NCBI GenBank assembly: GCA_965197865.1
Contig: CBDANZ010000002.1
Location: forward strand, 310,001-374,000
Length of the DNA stretch: 64,000 nucleotides
DNA from: CBDANZ01 sp965197865
GTDB lineage: Bacteria; Acidobacteriota; Vicinamibacteria; Vicinamibacterales; CAVVIG01
Direction of reading: 5' to 3'
Positions 8,168 to 16,525 of the stretch are shown here, piece after piece (position 1 is the stretch's first letter; each line of letters opens with the position of its first letter). Below the pieces are notes generated by a model, which saw nothing but the letters and a program-made list of their open reading frames with translations, did no database searches and was not told the origin of the DNA. A program made the position numbers and the translations under genes.

Positions 8168-9187
8168 ATGAGAAATCAGTTTCTCGCGGTCATGGGTGCG
8201 CTGGTAGCAGTGCTGGCGGTGTCGCTCGCGCCGGTCTTCGTCGCGGCCCAGAGCCCTACGGCCGCGGCGGCCCAAGCGTACACGCCGCCCCAGACCCCGT
8301 GGGGCGAGCCGGACCTCCAAGGCATCTGGAGCCGCAACAGCGAGGCGCCGTTGGAACGCCCGGAGGAGTATGCCGGGAGAGCGGTTTTGACCGACGAGGA
8401 AGTGGCGGCGCTGGACACGAAGAGTGCGCTGGAGCCGACGCATACGGCTCCCCCCCGCGAGGGGAACCCCGGCACCTACAATGCGGTCTTTAACTCGATC
8501 CTCAAGAGGAGCAAGCGCACGTCGCTGATTGTCGATCCCCCGGATGGGAAAATGCCCCCTCTGGTGCCGGGGGCCGAGAATCCTCCCCGGGTGCCGAGAA
8601 TCTCCGACGGTCCCGAGGATCGAGGCTGGCCCGAGCGCTGTCTCGGCAACACGCTGCCCGATTTCGGATCAGGTGATTTTGGTTCCGGCACGTCGCGGCT
8701 GGTTCAATCGCCGGGCTATGTGACCATCTACGTCGAGTATGGCCACGGGGGCGGAGCCGTGCGCATCATCCCCACGGACGGGAGTCCGCATCTGCCTCCC
8801 CAGGTCCACCAGTGGTTGGGGGACTCGCGGGGCCGGTGGGAGGGCGATACCCTGGTCGTCGACACCACCAACTTTAGCCCCGGGGCGGAGGTCCAGACGA
8901 TCGGGCAATGGACCCTCGGTCCGAGAGGCTCCAAGGGGCACTTGCATCTGGTGGAACGCTTCACGCGAGTGGACGCCAACACGTTAGAGCGCGAAATCAC
9001 GATCGACGATCCGACGACGGGGACACGACCCTGGACCGTCCTCCTTGAGTTGGGGAAGAACGACGAGCGGGCAAACCGGATCTATGAGTCCAGTTGTCAC
9101 GAGGGGAACTTCGGCATGCTGGGGATTCTCGCGGGAGCTCGCGCCCAGGAGAAGAAGGCCGCGGAAGCCGCTGCGAAGAAGCCGTGA
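8168..9187 (+). CDS. Secreted 'TPWGEPDLQG' family protein of unknown function
   Basis: The protein has 339 residues with a clear signal peptide (residues 1-28, ending 'VFVAAQS'). The mature N-terminus carries 'PQTPWGEPDLQGIWSRNS', followed by 'WPERCLGNTLP', 'GYVTIYVEYG' and 'GRWEGDTLVVDTTNF', and a Lys/Ala-rich tail. These motifs define a large paralogous family of exported proteins that I know mainly from Acidobacteria. No catalytic function is established to my knowledge. A strong purine-rich ribosome binding site precedes the ATG. It is the first gene of the tRNA-Gly-bounded islet. Confidence 0.8.
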   Translation: MRNQFLAVMGALVAVLAVSLAPVFVAAQSPTAAAAQAYTPPQTPWGEPDLQGIWSRNSEAPLERPEEYAGRAVLTDEEVAALDTKSALEPTHTAPPREGNPGTYNAVFNSILKRSKRTSLIVDPPDGKMPPLVPGAENPPRVPRISDGPEDRGWPERCLGNTLPDFGSGDFGSGTSRLVQSPGYVTIYVEYGHGGGAVRIIPTDGSPHLPPQVHQWLGDSRGRWEGDTLVVDTTNFSPGAEVQTIGQWTLGPRGSKGHLHLVERFTRVDANTLEREITIDDPTTGTRPWTVLLELGKNDERANRIYESSCHEGNFGMLGILAGARAQEKKAAEAAAKKP

Positions 9188-9606
9188 TCACGGTGAAGCG
9201 GTGACGCGCTTAGCCGTCGGTCCCGCGTCGAGTGTCCGCTGGCGACGGGAGGACTTTGGGATCCTCGCAAGACACTGAGCCGCTCAAACAGCGGGTGCCG
9301 ACGAGCTGAGCCTGCACCATTCCGGATCCTGACCTGGGGGGCGGTGTTGGGGCCGCAACGGGGTTGAGGAGCTGAAGGGGCGCGTCCCCACGCCGTAACC
9401 TCTCTGGCCATGCAAGATGACCAAGTTCTTTAACTGATCCTCGCCGTCGGCCTCGCCGTGGTCCTCCAGGTTGGGATTTACCATCGCGTGCGATCTCAGG
9501 CGTCTCGCGAGAAACTCGATCGTCGACAGGAAGGGCTCTCCGTGTGGACAGCAATCCTTGCTAAACTTATTAGTACATGGTGTCGGCACCAGAAGGAGAG
9601 CGCCCT
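9188..9606. other. Intergenic region, no supported gene
   Basis: About 420 bp contain only short frames without convincing starts. The ribosome binding site AAGGAG near 9592 belongs to the gene starting at 9607. Confidence 0.45.
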
Positions 9607-10566
9607 ATGATGCGTGTGATCGCACCCCTGGTCCTCTGCTCTATGATCCTAGTGGTCAGCGTAACCGGCTCAAGCGCCGGCGCGCCGAAGCGTTCTGACC
9701 ACCCAGCACTCATCGCTTGGCTCGATGTGTTAGACGTCGCCCTGGCGCAAAGTCAAACGAGCGGGAAACCCGTGCTGGCGATCTTGCAAGACACGCCTCA
9801 TTGCGCCAACTGCCAGTCATTCCAACGCGACGTCGCCACCCATCCCCTGCTGACTGAAGCCGTCGCCGATGAGTTTATCGCGCTCAAGCTCGACCGCCTG
9901 GAGTATCAAGGTCCAGCCACCGACTCGCAACGCCTTCTGTTCCTCAACACGGCGGGACAGCCACTGATACCGAGCTCGGTCCAAGCTGAATCACCAAATG
10001 ATATCGCGTCGCGCATGATCCAAGCCCTCAAGGCATCGCAACGCCCCGTTCCCAACTATCTCCACGCAGCGTCCATGGAGCTCGATACCGCCCAACACAA
10101 GCAGGCCGCGTTTGCCATGTTTTGCTACTGGGTCGGCGAGTATGAGTTGGGCAAGATCGACGGCGTGGTCGCGACCGAGGCCGGCTGGATCGAGGGCAGG
10201 GAGGTGACCCTGGTACGGTATCACCAGGACCAATTGACGCTACTGGACCTGGCCCGCAAGGCGGCTGAGGTCAAATGCGCCCGTAAGGTCTTTGTCCCCA
10301 CCGAGTCAGAACAACGCGAGATTTCGGCTTCCACCCGGCTGACGGTGGGAGCCCTGGATGAGCGCTATCGCATCGCCAAACCGTCGGATCAGAAAAAACA
10401 GATTCAACACTGGAACCTCGCTGGCGTATCCGACTTGACACCGATGCAACTGACAAAAATCAACGCCCTCGCGCCCGATGATCCCAAACGCGCCTTAGAG
10501 TGGTTGAGCGCGCGTCAGCGCCGTGGACTCACCTCGCCGTTGGCGGATTACGCCAGCACCCATTGA
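9607..10566 (+). CDS. Exported thioredoxin-fold protein with a C-terminal MsrA-like domain
   Basis: A signal peptide (about residues 1-24) is followed by a thioredoxin-like domain. It carries the redox pair in 'TPHCANCQSFQRD' and 'DEFIALKLDR', as in thioredoxin-related proteins with CxxC. From about residue 170 a second region ('FCYWVGEYELGKIDGVVAT', 'GWIEGREVTLVRY') recalls peptide-methionine sulfoxide reductase A, with FCYW in place of GCFW. A periplasmic role in thiol or methionine-sulfoxide redox is inferred. I place the start at the ATG at 9607, which has AAGGAG at a good distance. It lies in the tRNA-Gly islet. Confidence 0.6.
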   Translation: MMRVIAPLVLCSMILVVSVTGSSAGAPKRSDHPALIAWLDVLDVALAQSQTSGKPVLAILQDTPHCANCQSFQRDVATHPLLTEAVADEFIALKLDRLEYQGPATDSQRLLFLNTAGQPLIPSSVQAESPNDIASRMIQALKASQRPVPNYLHAASMELDTAQHKQAAFAMFCYWVGEYELGKIDGVVATEAGWIEGREVTLVRYHQDQLTLLDLARKAAEVKCARKVFVPTESEQREISASTRLTVGALDERYRIAKPSDQKKQIQHWNLAGVSDLTPMQLTKINALAPDDPKRALEWLSARQRRGLTSPLADYASTH

Positions 10567-10808
10567 TTCTGGAGATAAGCGACCGGAGCAGTTTCTTTCT
10601 GAAACAGTGGTTACTACACGGTGGGGACGCTCAGATTTCTCCTATAACTAGTCATCGAGGACCAGCTGGTCGCTACGCTAGTTGGCTAGACGGAGGCGGC
10701 CAGTGTTTATGATCTCTCGTCTGGCTGGCGTCCTGACGGGTGGTTGAGTTGGGAGGGCCCACAAGTCAGGCAAGGCTCCACGCCAGTCACAAAGTTAGGA
10801 GAGACGTT

Positions 10809-10859
10809 ATGTACAGAGTTGCGCGCATCTTCTCGGCTGGCCGTCCGGATCAAGAGTGA
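10809..10859 (+). CDS. Possible 16-codon upstream ORF coupled to the HD hydrolase
   Basis: A short frame begins at an ATG with an AGGAG ribosome binding site about 8 bp upstream. It encodes 'MYRVARIFSAGRPDQE', and its TGA stop overlaps the GTG start of the next gene (GTGA). The arrangement suggests translational coupling. Alternatively it is the true start of the HD gene, separated by an indel. Confidence 0.35.
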   Translation: MYRVARIFSAGRPDQE

Positions 10860-11512
10860 GAGGCGAAGTCGTGCGCGAACAGGCCATCGATGGGCTGAGC
10901 CATCGATTCTCAGTGGCACTGGCAGGAGCGGCTCGGTTGCACGCAACACAGCCGAGGAAAGGGACGGATGTCCCCTACATCGCGCATCTGCTCAGCGTGA
11001 CCGGGCTCGCCCTTGAGTTTGGGGCGACCGAGAACGAAGCGATTGCCGCTGTTCTCCACGATGTCGTTGAGGACATCCCGGTGACGCTGGGCGCTGATTG
11101 GGCACGGAGGTGGATTCGGTTCGAGTTCGGGCAGGAGGTCCTTGACATTGTCGAAGGATGTACCGAGGCGGCCATCCAGCCGAAGCCATCGTGGCGTGAG
11201 CGTAAGATGGCTTATGTCCGGCACCTCGAATCGGCTTCGAAATCGATCGTGCTGGTCTCCGCATCGGACAAGGTGCACAACGTGAGGTCGATCCTGATGG
11301 ATTACAGAGAGTTGGGAGATCGGCTCTGGGCCCGATTCAACGCCGATGCCGGCAAGGCGGGCACAATCGGCTACTACCGCGGTCTCGTACGAGCGTTTAG
11401 GAGTACCGGTTATCACCCAGGGTTGGTGCAGGAGCTGGACGCCGTGGTGAGCGAGATTGAAGCAGTCGCGAATGTGAAGGGAATGTGGCCGTCGCCTCAG
11501 CGGGCCACTTGA
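10856..11512 (+). CDS. HD-domain phosphohydrolase, (p)ppGpp-hydrolase-like
   Basis: The protein has the HD-superfamily pattern of SpoT/MESH1-type alarmone hydrolases: 'VPYIAHLLSV' (His44), 'AAVLHDVVED' (His68-Asp69 with Glu72/Asp73), and later 'SASDKVHNVRSI', which supplies the distal metal-binding Asp and substrate-pocket residues. At 218 residues it has no synthetase or TGS domain. It may hydrolyse (p)ppGpp or a related 3'-pyrophosphorylated nucleotide, but the substrate is inferred. It is the last gene in the tRNA-Gly islet. The GTG start overlaps a small upstream frame; a GTG at 10871 is an alternative. Confidence 0.75.
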   Translation: MRGEVVREQAIDGLSHRFSVALAGAARLHATQPRKGTDVPYIAHLLSVTGLALEFGATENEAIAAVLHDVVEDIPVTLGADWARRWIRFEFGQEVLDIVEGCTEAAIQPKPSWRERKMAYVRHLESASKSIVLVSASDKVHNVRSILMDYRELGDRLWARFNADAGKAGTIGYYRGLVRAFRSTGYHPGLVQELDAVVSEIEAVANVKGMWPSPQRAT

Positions 11513-11713
11513 GCAGAAGTCCTCAGTCCGTTCATCGCGAAGACCCAGGTCGTGGGCTGTACCCAAGAAGAATCAGCGCGCGGCGACCTTGCCGACCACG
11601 TCAAGTCCTTGGGTTTCGCGGAGCGGGACGCACCGATTGCGTCATGATCTCGTTCATTCCCGCGTCGAGTTCATCGATGACGGTCTGGAAGTAATTTACT
11701 CGTAAGTGGTTAG

Positions 11714-11787
11714 TGGAGCGGGCTACGGGGATCGAACCCGTCTAACTGGCTTGGGAAGCCAGGACATTACCACTATGCTAAGCCCGC
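11714..11787 (-). tRNA. tRNA-Gly (anticodon CCC)
   Basis: The gene makes a complete cloverleaf: acceptor GCGGGCT/AGCCCGC, anticodon stem CTGGC/GCCAG with loop TTCCCAA (anticodon CCC), a short variable loop, and T-arm ACGGG-TTCGATC-CCCGT. CCA is encoded at 11714-11716. Its 3' end recurs at 7710-7735. Confidence 0.95.
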
Positions 11788-11803
11788 CCTGGAAGAAAGT
11801 GTA

Positions 11804-13165
11804 TCACGCGCGAATCAGCCCAAGCACCTCGTCGCGCTTCTGCGTCATCAGCTCGAACGTTGTGGCCTCCAGATTAAGACGCAGGAGCGGCTCGGTGTTT
11901 GATGGGCGCACGTTGAAGTGCCAGTCTGGATACTCGACCGAGATACCGTCGAGCGTGTACTGACGTCCATCGAGGTAGCGTGCGGCGAGCTCGTCGAGCC
12001 TCGCGGGCACGGCGTCCATTGACTGTAGCCTCGTGTTGATCTCACCAGAAATGAAATACTTCTTCCGCAGCGGTTCGAGGAGATCGCGGAGGCTCTGGCC
12101 CTTCTTCGACATCAGCTCCAGCATGAGCAGCGCCGGGATAAAGCCGTTGTCCGCATAGAAGTTGCCCCTGAAGTAGTAGTGGCCTGTCACCTCTCCACCG
12201 AAAATGGCGTTGGTCTCGCGCATGCGGCGCTTGAAGAACGCGTGGCCTACGCGGTTCATGATCGAGATGCCGCCATAGCGCGCCACGGCATCTTTCACCG
12301 CATGACTCGCGCGCACATCGTAGATGACTGTGGCCCCATGATGTGTGAGGAGGTGGGCTTCAGCCAGCAACGCCGTCACGAAGTCGCCAGAGACGAATTC
12401 GCCTGCGCCGTCAATAAAGAAGCAGCGGTCGGCATCCCCATCCCAGGCGATGCCGATATCGGCTCGCTCTGCGACGACCCGTTCGACAACGTGCCGGCGG
12501 TTCTCCTCGATGAGAGGATTCGCCTCGTGATTGGGGAAGCGGCCGTCAATGGCGAAGCACAGTCTTGTGGTCTTGCACGGCAGCCGGTCGAAAAGATCTG
12601 GTGCGACGAGGCCGCCCATGCCGCTGCCAGTGTCGAGCACGACTTTGAAGGGCAGGACGACGGCGGGATCGATGAACGACAACACGTGGTCGACGTAGGC
12701 CGCGAGAACATTCTTGGCGGTGACCTGGCCGCGACGAAGTGCGGGTGAGGGCAGACGATCGGTGGCGATCATTTCGCGAATGTCGGAGATACCGGCATCG
12801 CCGCTCAGCGGAAACGCCTCAGACCGCACCATTTTCATCCCGTTGTACTGCTTGGGATTGTGAGAGGCCGTCACTTCTACGCCGCCATCCAGGTTGTCGC
12901 GCGCGACGGCAAAATACAGCATGTCGGTCGGGATCATGCCGTAATCGATCACGTCGGCCCCTTGCGAGACCGCGCCGTCGATGAAGGCGGAGGCGAGTGA
13001 TGGCGACGACAGGCGCATGTCGCGGCCGACGCCAATGCGCCTGGCCTTCAGATAGGCGACGAAGGCCGCACCGATCGCTCGCGCACCGTCCTCGTGCACC
13101 GTTTCGGGATAGGTGCCTCGCACGTCGTAGGCCTTGAAGATGTCGGGGTTCAGAGAGACTGGCAA
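11804..13165 (-). CDS. Phosphomannomutase/phosphoglucomutase
   Basis: This 453-residue alpha-D-phosphohexomutase interconverts hexose-6- and hexose-1-phosphates for sugar-nucleotide synthesis. The phosphoserine loop is 'VTASHNPKQYNGMK', the metal-binding loop 'AWDGDADRCFF', the sugar-binding loop 'GGEVTGHYYF' and the phosphate-binding loop 'RPSNTEPLLRL'; all four are intact. The N-terminus 'PDIFKAYDVRG' is typical of ManB/AlgC. It is followed, 4 bp away, by a nucleotidyltransferase that would use its product. Confidence 0.93.
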   Translation of the reverse strand: MPVSLNPDIFKAYDVRGTYPETVHEDGARAIGAAFVAYLKARRIGVGRDMRLSSPSLASAFIDGAVSQGADVIDYGMIPTDMLYFAVARDNLDGGVEVTASHNPKQYNGMKMVRSEAFPLSGDAGISDIREMIATDRLPSPALRRGQVTAKNVLAAYVDHVLSFIDPAVVLPFKVVLDTGSGMGGLVAPDLFDRLPCKTTRLCFAIDGRFPNHEANPLIEENRRHVVERVVAERADIGIAWDGDADRCFFIDGAGEFVSGDFVTALLAEAHLLTHHGATVIYDVRASHAVKDAVARYGGISIMNRVGHAFFKRRMRETNAIFGGEVTGHYYFRGNFYADNGFIPALLMLELMSKKGQSLRDLLEPLRKKYFISGEINTRLQSMDAVPARLDELAARYLDGRQYTLDGISVEYPDWHFNVRPSNTEPLLRLNLEATTFELMTQKRDEVLGLIRA

Positions 13166-13169
13166 CTTG

Positions 13170-14225
13170 TTAAAGCCGACTGAAGTCCGTCACAACCGAC
13201 TTGTCGCCGAGCACAACGCCGTCCTCGACGCTGGCATTTCTGCCGATGTGGCACTGCCGGCCGAGAATGGACCGCGAGACGATGGCGTATTGTCCGACTC
13301 GCGTGTTGGCCCACAGAATGGACCGCTCAACAATCGCGTGCTCTTCGACGTGGCAGTGACGCCCGATCACGCTGTACCGGCCAATGCGGGCGCCGTCTCT
13401 CACGACAGCTCCTTCGTCGACGAAGCAGGGGCCTTCGAGCGAGGCGCCTTCTTCGATTCGCGCCTGCGGCGAAATCCACACGCTCGAGGGCGCATCGGCA
13501 AAGGGCACAGCACGAAAGCGTCCGTCCATGATGTCTCGGTGCACCTGCGTGTACTTGTTGGGCGTGCCGATGTCGATCCAGTAGTCGCGATTGACGTACG
13601 CCACGAAGGTCTCACCGCGATCGATCAGGGACGGAAAGAAGCTGCGCTCGATCGACCACGGCGTGTCTGTTGGAATCCGGTCGAAAGTGTCAGGTTCGAG
13701 GAGGTAGATGCCCGCGTTGATCGTGTCACAGGTGATGTCGTCAGCTTCCGGCTTTTCCAGAAAGCGCTGGATGTTTCCGGTCCGATCGGTCTCCACTAAA
13801 CCATAGTCGGTCGGATTGTCGACGGGGGTCAGGACAATTGTGGCCTTCGCCTTGCGCTCACGGTGCAGGGCGATGACCGCCGCGAGATCGATCTGCGTGA
13901 GGACGTCACCGTTGAAGACGACAACAGACTCATTCAGCGACTCTCCGGCGTAGCGGACGGCGCCCGCCGTGCCGAGCGGAGAAGGCTCGACCACGTACCG
14001 GATGCTTAGGCCGCAGTGGGTGCCATCGCCGAAGATTTCCTCGATCCGCTTCGGTTGATAATTCAGGCTGAGCACCACTTCGTCGATCTCGGGCACCTTC
14101 TTGAGCAGATCGAGCTGGTAGTGCAGGAACGGTCGCTCGAAGATCGGGACGATCGGCTTGGGTGTGTGGATGGTCAGCGGCCGGAGCCTTGTGCCCTTGC
14201 CCCCCGCCAACAGAATCGCTTTCAT
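13170..14225 (-). CDS. NDP-sugar pyrophosphorylase (mannose-1-phosphate guanylyltransferase-like)
   Basis: The N-terminal nucleotidyltransferase has the signature 'MKAILLAGGKGTRLRPLT' and 'VFNGDVLTQ'. From about residue 245 a left-handed beta-helix with hexapeptide repeats follows ('ARIGRYSVIG', 'TRVGQYAIV', 'CHIGRNASV'). It transfers a nucleotide to a sugar-1-phosphate; GDP-mannose is the likely product given the phosphomannomutase next door, but dTDP- or UDP-glucose cannot be excluded. I chose the start at 14225, immediately before the signature. The upstream extension overlaps the divergent pgsA promoter region. It is 351 residues, normal for the family. Confidence 0.88.
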   Translation of the reverse strand: MKAILLAGGKGTRLRPLTIHTPKPIVPIFERPFLHYQLDLLKKVPEIDEVVLSLNYQPKRIEEIFGDGTHCGLSIRYVVEPSPLGTAGAVRYAGESLNESVVVFNGDVLTQIDLAAVIALHRERKAKATIVLTPVDNPTDYGLVETDRTGNIQRFLEKPEADDITCDTINAGIYLLEPDTFDRIPTDTPWSIERSFFPSLIDRGETFVAYVNRDYWIDIGTPNKYTQVHRDIMDGRFRAVPFADAPSSVWISPQARIEEGASLEGPCFVDEGAVVRDGARIGRYSVIGRHCHVEEHAIVERSILWANTRVGQYAIVSRSILGRQCHIGRNASVEDGVVLGDKSVVTDFSRL

Positions 14226-14262
14226 CGCAACCGGTAATGGTATCATGTGCGTACCTGCGTAG

Positions 14263-14874
14263 ATGAACCTTCCGAATTCGCTCACACTGACGCGCATCTT
14301 TCTCGTGCCGCTGCTTGTCGTGGTGCTCCTCACGAAGTTCGAGGGGCGCGTGATCTTCGGCTGGCGAAAGGAAGTCGTTGGAGCGGCGATCTTCGCGCTG
14401 GCGTCACTGACGGACTGGCTCGACGGCTATCTAGCGCGCCGCCGCAAGCAGGTCACGCCACTCGGTCAGGTGATTGATCCGCTGGCCGACAAGCTGCTCA
14501 CCTCGGCGGCGTTTCTGTCGCTCGTCCAGATGAACTTGGCGCCCGCGTGGATGGTGGCCATCATCATCGGGCGCGAGCTTGCGGTGACCGGGCTGCGCAA
14601 TCTTGCGTATTCGCGCGGCGTGGCCATGCCCGCCTCGCCTCTAGGGAAGATCAAGATGGCCGCCCAGGTCGTCGCGATCCTCGCGCTCATCCTGGGCGAT
14701 GTGTACATGCCTGGACTGCTGGTGGTCGGGCGGGCGGCGCTGTGGGTCGTGGTGGTAGCCGCGCTCGCCTCTGCCGGCGACTACTACTGCCGCTTCAGCC
14801 AGACGCTGAGCCCAGGGGTTGCCGACATCTCTCTTATCGCGCGCGACCGACGCTCGGACCGCAAAGCCGGCTGA
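14263..14874 (+). CDS. pgsA: CDP-diacylglycerol--glycerol-3-phosphate 3-phosphatidyltransferase
   Basis: This membrane enzyme makes phosphatidylglycerol phosphate from CDP-diacylglycerol and glycerol-3-phosphate. The complete CDP-alcohol phosphotransferase motif is visible: Asp51, Asp54-Gly55, Ala58-Arg59, Gly68, Asp72 and Asp76, with the family spacing. There are about five hydrophobic segments in 203 residues. It is divergent from the sugar-nucleotide pair and nearly abuts the convergent gene at 14886. Confidence 0.93.
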   Translation: MNLPNSLTLTRIFLVPLLVVVLLTKFEGRVIFGWRKEVVGAAIFALASLTDWLDGYLARRRKQVTPLGQVIDPLADKLLTSAAFLSLVQMNLAPAWMVAIIIGRELAVTGLRNLAYSRGVAMPASPLGKIKMAAQVVAILALILGDVYMPGLLVVGRAALWVVVVAALASAGDYYCRFSQTLSPGVADISLIARDRRSDRKAG

Positions 14875-14885
14875 CCAAGAGGCTC

Positions 14886-15659
14886 CTAGGGCCGTCGTCT
14901 CGGGACCAGCAGATCGCCGGCGGCAACGGCGTCGCGCGCCCGCGTGACGCGAATCAGGGAGTAATTGGGGTCCACGGATACGACAACCGCCTCGCCGATC
15001 CCCGCGAGCGGTAGTCCTGCAACGCGGAGATCTCGATAAATCGCCAGCCGCGTGCCAGGTGAAGCGCCGCTTCTTTCCCCGATGTCGGCCACCAGGAAGT
15101 CGCCCGGACCTCCAGTCGTTCGCTCGCCCTCGCCAAAGAGCACGGCGCCGGCAGCCGAGAAGTCGGGCTCGCCGGTCGTATCGGTGCGATCCGCGTCGGG
15201 CGGCAACACGGGATCGGCATACGGCTGCAGAACATCTCCAGCCAGAATGCCGTCGCACGCGAATTCGATCAGCGCGATTGTGGTCGTCTCGTTCACCGCG
15301 ACGACGCGCGCCCAGCCGGAGGTGCTAGTGCCACGCGGTCCGGTCGCGTGACGCACGCCAGCATTCGCAGGGCGACGTATGTAGAACCGCTGATCGAGCT
15401 GAACGCCGCGCGCCGCGCCGCCGTCGATGATCAAGAGATCGCGCGCACTCATCAGTGTCCGGGGCACCGTATCCTGGACGCCAATGATCCGCAACGGCTC
15501 GCTTGGCTGAGACGCCGTGGCCGTGGCTGCGGCCAATGGCGCACAAGCCGCCGCCACCTGAATGGGTGTAAGCAGGTCGTCGGCCTCGATCGAGGGTGCC
15601 GCGCCCAGGGACAGCACGAACAGGCCGATCACACGTGATTGTAGTGTCATAGTCCTCAC
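14886..15659 (-). CDS. Secreted protein of unknown function
   Basis: The protein has 257 residues, with an N-terminal signal sequence ('VIGLFVLSLGAAPSIEA'). The mature part is rich in beta-prone, Ala/Gly/Val segments, with repeated blocks such as 'ARDLLIIDGG', 'GDFLVADIGE' and 'DAVAAGDLLVP' spaced through the chain. These suggest repeated small beta modules. There are no catalytic motifs I can name. It follows bamD by 23 bp and may be the last gene of that operon, consistent with an envelope role. Confidence 0.6.
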   Translation of the reverse strand: MRTMTLQSRVIGLFVLSLGAAPSIEADDLLTPIQVAAACAPLAAATATASQPSEPLRIIGVQDTVPRTLMSARDLLIIDGGAARGVQLDQRFYIRRPANAGVRHATGPRGTSTSGWARVVAVNETTTIALIEFACDGILAGDVLQPYADPVLPPDADRTDTTGEPDFSAAGAVLFGEGERTTGGPGDFLVADIGERSGASPGTRLAIYRDLRVAGLPLAGIGEAVVVSVDPNYSLIRVTRARDAVAAGDLLVPRRRP

Positions 15660-15682
15660 CTTCGTCCATTCCTTCTTATCGG

Positions 15683-16525
15683 TCAGCCCGTCGGATCCTG
15701 AACGGGCACCTTTACGGAGGATGATGGCTTGGCCTGTGCTTGCGCTTTCAGCTCAGTGAGGCGCTCGCGCGCCTCATCTAAGTGCTCGCTTTGTAGGAAT
15801 TCGGCAACGAGTCGTTCGAAATAGAGCAGCGCTTCGGCTGAGCGATTTACTTTTAGGAGCGATTCACCGAGGTAGAAATACACGCCGTCGCGGCCCGTGA
15901 AGGTCGGATCCTCTTTAAGGAGCGTGACGAACCGGTCGATCGCGCCTGGGTACCACTGGATGCGGTAGTAAAAGTGTCCGACCATGAAATCGTTCTCGCT
16001 GAGACGGTCGCGCGCCTCACGCAGTCTCGCCTGCACTTCGGGCATGAGGCTGCTCGTCGGATAACGGGCGACGAACGCTTCGAACTGTGTAACGGCGTTC
16101 TTCGTCTCGGTCTGATCGCGCCCCAGCGCGCGCATCTGTCCGAAATGCGCCATACCAAGCTTGTACTGCGCGTAATCGACGCGGGCGTTCGTTGGAAAAA
16201 AGGCAAGGAACTCCTGGAACTCGCTCATGGCCAAGACGAGCGCTTCGGGTCCCCCCTCTCCGAGATAGGTATCGCCGAGGCCGAGCTTGCCGTCGGATCG
16301 CAACGGACTCTGGGTGTAGGTTTCGGTGAGCTCCCTGAAGTACTGGCGTGCAACCAGCCACTGCTTCTCGTCAAGCGCCTGAGTGCCGCGATCGAAGAGG
16401 AATTGATCCGGCTGAAGTGTGCCAGGTGGAACCGTATTGCGAATCGAAGGCCCACACGCGGGCCAAAGGGCCAGCGCGAAAACGATGGCTGCCAAAGGCG
16501 CGACTCTGGCCAGCACAGTCGTCAT
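15683..16525 (-). CDS. bamD: Outer membrane protein assembly factor BamD (lipoprotein)
   Basis: A lipoprotein signal ends at a Cys in 'ALWPACGPS'. TPR-like helical repeats of the YfiO/BamD type follow ('QFLFDRGTQALDEKQW', 'ARQYFRELTETYTQS', 'FQEFLAFFPTN', 'FEAFVARYPTS'). In the BAM complex it helps insert beta-barrel proteins into the outer membrane, which implies a diderm cell. The start at 16525 overlaps the stop of the epimerase gene (ATGA). The Gln/Pro-rich C-terminus is unstructured. Confidence 0.88.
   Translation of the reverse strand: MTTVLARVAPLAAIVFALALWPACGPSIRNTVPPGTLQPDQFLFDRGTQALDEKQWLVARQYFRELTETYTQSPLRSDGKLGLGDTYLGEGGPEALVLAMSEFQEFLAFFPTNARVDYAQYKLGMAHFGQMRALGRDQTETKNAVTQFEAFVARYPTSSLMPEVQARLREARDRLSENDFMVGHFYYRIQWYPGAIDRFVTLLKEDPTFTGRDGVYFYLGESLLKVNRSAEALLYFERLVAEFLQSEHLDEARERLTELKAQAQAKPSSSVKVPVQDPTG

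Noticed and set aside
11640..11705. Minus-strand coding-like piece ('TVIDELDAGMNEIMTQS') beside the tRNA-Gly 3' end
   Set aside because: It may be a gene fragment cut at the islet border, but it has no start and no recognisable family.
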